A model generated the notes under the pieces. That model searched no databases, was not told the origin of the DNA, and saw only the letters and a program-made list of their open reading frames with translations. Source: Ruminococcus sp. (GTDB lineage: Bacteria > Bacillota > Clostridia > Oscillospirales > Ruminococcaceae). From it: a DNA stretch of 64,000 nt. The position numbers and the translations under genes were made by a program. How positions within the stretch are numbered: the first letter of the stretch is position 1; each line of letters starts with the position of its first letter. The stretch is from positions 124,001 to 188,000 of the forward strand of contig JAGAJO010000001.1 in the NCBI GenBank assembly GCA_017626015.1. The letters run 5' to 3'. Below, piece after piece: positions 61,143 to 64,000 of the stretch.

Positions 61143-62480
61143 ATGAAAGCAAGAAAAATTATATCAGGTATTACTGCGTTTACACTTATCTGCGGCACGG
61201 CAGCTGCAATGAGCGGCTGCGGAAACACAGACAAAGACGGTTCAAGCAAAAAAAGCGGAAGCAAGGGCAGCGGCGTAGTTCTCGAGGTTCTTACAAACCG
61301 TACCGACAGAGTTGATGACGGAAGCCTTGACGAGCTTACCGATGCGTTTGAAGAGGCAAATAACTGTGAGGTCAAGTATGTAGGCTATGCAGATTATGCA
61401 GGCGACGTAGCAACAAGAATGGGAACGGAAGATTACGGCGATGTTCTTATGATCCCCGATGATGTTAAGCTTGAGGATCTTTCCAATTTCTTTGAGCCGC
61501 TCGGTACATATGATGAGATGAAAGAGGTTTACCGCTGGGCAGATAAGAAGATGGATTCCTCCAAGAACGTATACGGCGTTGCATACGGCGGAACGGCTAC
61601 CGGAGTTCTTTACAACAAGGCTGTATGGAGTGCGGCGGGAATAACCGAGATGCCTGCGACAGCCGACGAGTTCATCGCAGATCTTAAGCTCATAGCTGAA
61701 AAGACAGACGCTATCCCTTATTATACAAATTACAAGGACGCAAGCTGGACGATCACCCAGTGGCAGAGCCTTGTAAATTCCGCTTCCGGCGACGCAGGCT
61801 ATGAGAATACTATTCTTACAAATAAGCTTGACCTTTTTGCAGAGGACGGCGGTTACTATCCCGTATACAAGCTCATGTTCGATATCTTCTCCGATCCCGA
61901 GCTGACGGAAGAGGATCACATGACAACAGAGTGGGAAAGCTCCAAGGTATGGTTCGGCGAGGGCAAGATCGCTACCATGGTAATGGGCTCATGGGCTATC
62001 GGACAGTTCCAGGAGAAGGCTGAGAATCCCGATGATATCGGATATATGCCTGTTCCGATCACTGCTCCCGACGGCAACCGTTATGCTGAGACATCATCCG
62101 ACTACTGTCTCGGTGTAAATAAGAATTCCGATAATGTAGACCTTGGCAAGAAGTATGTTGAGTGGTTCGTTAAGGAGTCGGGCTTTGCCGCAAAGGAGGG
62201 CATGATACCCACGACTGTAGATTCCGAGCTTCCCGGTAACCTTTCCGAATTTTCTGGCGTAACTCTCTTCGAGAAGGAGGCTACCCCCGACGAGCTTATA
62301 GGTAAATTCGACGAGATCGACACCGAGTCCGGCGTTTCGGTCTGGGGCGGAGATACCGACAACTTCAAGATCAAGATTGCTGAAGCTGCATTTGCGGGCA
62401 AGGGCGAGGACGAGTTCAAATCGATCATTTCCGATGTAAACAAGAAGTGGTCTGATGCGGCGGCTTCCGTTCTTGGATAA
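61143..62480 (+). CDS. ABC sugar-type transporter, substrate-binding lipoprotein
   Basis: Extracellular solute-binding lipoprotein of family 1, 445 residues. A basic, hydrophobic signal ends in the lipobox AAMSGC with Cys26 as the lipid site; a Gly/Ser/Lys linker (about 30-47) follows, then the two-lobed binding fold (VVLEVLTNRTDRVDDG, LYNKAVWSAAGI, MVMGSWAIGQFQEK). This family carries mono- and oligosaccharides, and the sugar cannot be told. The ATG at 61143 has GGAGG upstream; an earlier TTG frame start does not. First gene of the operon with two permeases. Confidence 0.93.
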   Translation: MKARKIISGITAFTLICGTAAAMSGCGNTDKDGSSKKSGSKGSGVVLEVLTNRTDRVDDGSLDELTDAFEEANNCEVKYVGYADYAGDVATRMGTEDYGDVLMIPDDVKLEDLSNFFEPLGTYDEMKEVYRWADKKMDSSKNVYGVAYGGTATGVLYNKAVWSAAGITEMPATADEFIADLKLIAEKTDAIPYYTNYKDASWTITQWQSLVNSASGDAGYENTILTNKLDLFAEDGGYYPVYKLMFDIFSDPELTEEDHMTTEWESSKVWFGEGKIATMVMGSWAIGQFQEKAENPDDIGYMPVPITAPDGNRYAETSSDYCLGVNKNSDNVDLGKKYVEWFVKESGFAAKEGMIPTTVDSELPGNLSEFSGVTLFEKEATPDELIGKFDEIDTESGVSVWGGDTDNFKIKIAEAAFAGKGEDEFKSIISDVNKKWSDAAASVLG

Positions 62481-62586
62481 TTCCGTACTGATCTTTCAAT
62501 TTCTTATAGACAGTGACGGATGGATATATTCGATCCGTCACTGCTTTTGCAGAATGATCTAAATCCGGTCTAAAAGGAGCGACCTT

Positions 62587-63558
62587 ATGACTAAAAAAAA
62601 CAGAAAGGGATTCCTGAACTGGCTTAAGACCTACGAGGGGCAAAAATTTGTGGTTTCTGTGCTGTTTCTGCTCGTTCCGCTGGCGCTGCTGATACTTTTC
62701 ACCTTTGTGCCTGCGGTGAATATGGTGGGCTACAGCTTCCAGAAGCGTGACCAGTTCGGAGTAAACCCTGAATTTGTGGGGTTTGACAATTACAAGACGA
62801 TCTTTCAGGATCCCGATTATTTTATTACCTTCAAAAACAGCCTTTACTATCTTGCAGGCTCGTTTGTACAGCAGGCTCTGGCGCTTTTGTTGGCGTCTAT
62901 ACTTTGCTCGAAGATCAGGGCTAAGGGACTTTTCAAGGGCATTCTCTTTTTCCCGTACCTTATGAACGGCGTTGCGGTGTCTATTATCTTCCAGAGATTT
63001 TTCCTTAAGGGACAGGCTGGACTTTCCCCGCAGGGTACTCTTAACAGCATTCTGGAGCTTTTCGGCGCTGAACCGAGACTGTGGCTTGACCCAGAAAAAC
63101 CTATGCTGGCTAATTTCTGTCTGGTTTTTGTTTCCCTGTGGAGATATATCGGCTTCGATATCATCATGTATATCGGCGCTATACAGTCTATCCCAACGGA
63201 TCTGTACGAGGCGTCGGATCTTGACGGCGCAAATCCATGGCAGAGGTTCCGCTATATCGTTTTCCCCAGCATAAAGCCGATCATTTCGCTTCAGCTAATA
63301 CTGGCAGTAAAGGGTGCGATCTCGGTATTCGAGATACCCTATATCATTACCGCAGGAAACTACGGAACGTCCACCTTCGTTATCAAGACTATCGAGACGG
63401 CGTTCAGCAAAAAGCAGGTGGGACTTGCGTCCGCAATGGCAGTGGTGCTGCTTATCATTACGATAATAGTTACGCTTGTACAGAAGTTCTTCTTCCGTGA
63501 CGGTCAGGAGGAGAGAATAAAGCGTGAGAAGAAATCAGGGAGAGGGGTGCGTTACTGA
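62587..63558 (+). CDS. ABC sugar-type transporter permease (MalF-like)
   Basis: Membrane permease of 323 residues with six helices (first at about 20-42, LFLLVPLALLILFTFVPAV). The EAA loop that contacts the ATPase reads EASDLDGANPWQRFRYIVFPSIKP near 210-235. AAAAGGAG precedes the ATG. Its stop overlaps the start of the next permease. Confidence 0.93.
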   Translation: MTKKNRKGFLNWLKTYEGQKFVVSVLFLLVPLALLILFTFVPAVNMVGYSFQKRDQFGVNPEFVGFDNYKTIFQDPDYFITFKNSLYYLAGSFVQQALALLLASILCSKIRAKGLFKGILFFPYLMNGVAVSIIFQRFFLKGQAGLSPQGTLNSILELFGAEPRLWLDPEKPMLANFCLVFVSLWRYIGFDIIMYIGAIQSIPTDLYEASDLDGANPWQRFRYIVFPSIKPIISLQLILAVKGAISVFEIPYIITAGNYGTSTFVIKTIETAFSKKQVGLASAMAVVLLIITIIVTLVQKFFFRDGQEERIKREKKSGRGVRY

Positions 63559-64000
63559 TGACAGACGCAGCAAAAACACAGGTCAAAAAGCCTCTTTACC
63601 TTGGCAGTAAGATCCTTGCGGCGCTTAAGTATCTTTTCCTGATAATATGCTGTCTTGTGGTGCTTATACCTATAGCTGTGGTTCTTATAGGCTCTCTCAA
63701 GGGTACCAAGGAGCTTGCCAACACAACGGTATTTACGCTCCCCGAGACTCCGGTTTTTGAAAATTACAAAACGGCGATGTTTGCAAAGGATATTATCCTG
63801 AGCTTCCGTAACACTGCCGTAATAATAGTTATATCCTGTTTAGGATCTATAATCACAGGAACTATGACCGCGTTTGTGGTGCAGAGGTTCAAGACCTATT
63901 TCACCGGCTTTGTAAAGGGCGCTTTCCTGCTGGCTACGCTGCTTCCCAACATATCCATGCAGGTAACGGTTTTTCAGATCGTGAACAAGCTGGGAATTTA
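63558..64000 (+). CDS. ABC sugar-type transporter permease (MalG-like), partial
   Basis: Second permease, cut by the window end after about 147 residues. It begins MTDAAKTQVKKPLYLG, has a first helix (YLFLIICCLVVLIPIAVVLIG) and the family stretch SLKGTKEL...FTLPETPVFENY, then further helices. The EAA loop would lie beyond the window. Its ATG shares one base with the previous stop (TGATG), showing co-translation. Confidence 0.9.
   Translation, partial: MTDAAKTQVKKPLYLGSKILAALKYLFLIICCLVVLIPIAVVLIGSLKGTKELANTTVFTLPETPVFENYKTAMFAKDIILSFRNTAVIIVISCLGSIITGTMTAFVVQRFKTYFTGFVKGAFLLATLLPNISMQVTVFQIVNKLGI

Overview
The window looks like chromosomal DNA around the replication origin of a cellulolytic clostridial bacterium, most likely a Ruminococcus (Oscillospiraceae/Ruminococcaceae). 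The evidence is the low-to-moderate GC, the classic Firmicutes oriC gene order (mnmE, jag, yidC, yidD, rnpA, rpmH on one side; dnaA, dnaN, S4 protein, recF, remB, gyrB, gyrA on the other), a secreted GH5 cellulase with fibronectin-III modules, the Rnf complex with its flavin transferase, and pyruvate:ferredoxin oxidoreductase. All assignments come from reading the sequence by eye; no database search was run.

Layout. 1-0.7 kb: CIRCE-controlled hsp20. 0.7-10.3 kb, minus strand: rqcH, a Nif3-like gene, mnmG, mnmE, then (after a small type I toxin-antitoxin cassette) jag, yidC, yidD, rnpA, rpmH. 10.3-12.6 kb: dnaA and the origin. 12.6-20.8 kb, plus strand: dnaN to gyrA. 21-25.9 kb, plus strand: GH5 cellulase, DUF3737 protein, MATE exporter and a small AT-rich membrane-protein gene. 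26-60.5 kb, almost all minus strand: tRNA-Arg(CCG), metG, an ECF sigma/membrane partner/L,D-transpeptidase operon, apbE-rnfCDGEAB, an XRE regulator, PFOR, an orphan cheR-cheB-cheW operon, ktrAB, zapA-U32-dut, alaA, guaA, an NSS symporter and trkA-trkH. A short plus-strand island at 37.9-41 kb holds a histidine phosphatase, a membrane protein, an RluA-type pseudouridine synthase and aroK. 61-64 kb, plus strand: a sugar-type ABC importer cut by the window end.

How it fits together. The origin half is housekeeping: replication, translation quality control, tRNA modification and membrane-protein insertion. The second half is anaerobic energy and ion biology: PFOR reduces ferredoxin, Rnf uses reduced ferredoxin to make an ion gradient, and Ktr/Trk and the NSS symporter depend on membrane potential or sodium.

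Most notable observations: (1) an apparently complete type I toxin-antitoxin cassette at 6.75-7.1 kb, with a 29-residue hydrophobic peptide, an SD-masking hairpin and a convergent antisense RNA, both RNAs driven by TTGAxA-17-TATAAT promoters; (2) DnaA with an altered box-reading motif, paired with non-canonical boxes (TTTTCAACA) both at oriC and in a second cluster after gyrA; (3) three families of interspersed palindromic elements between genes; (4) heptamer repeats upstream of tRNA-Arg and of gyrB; (5) a 34-kb gene block that runs against the expected replication direction; (6) an orphan cheR-cheB-cheW set.
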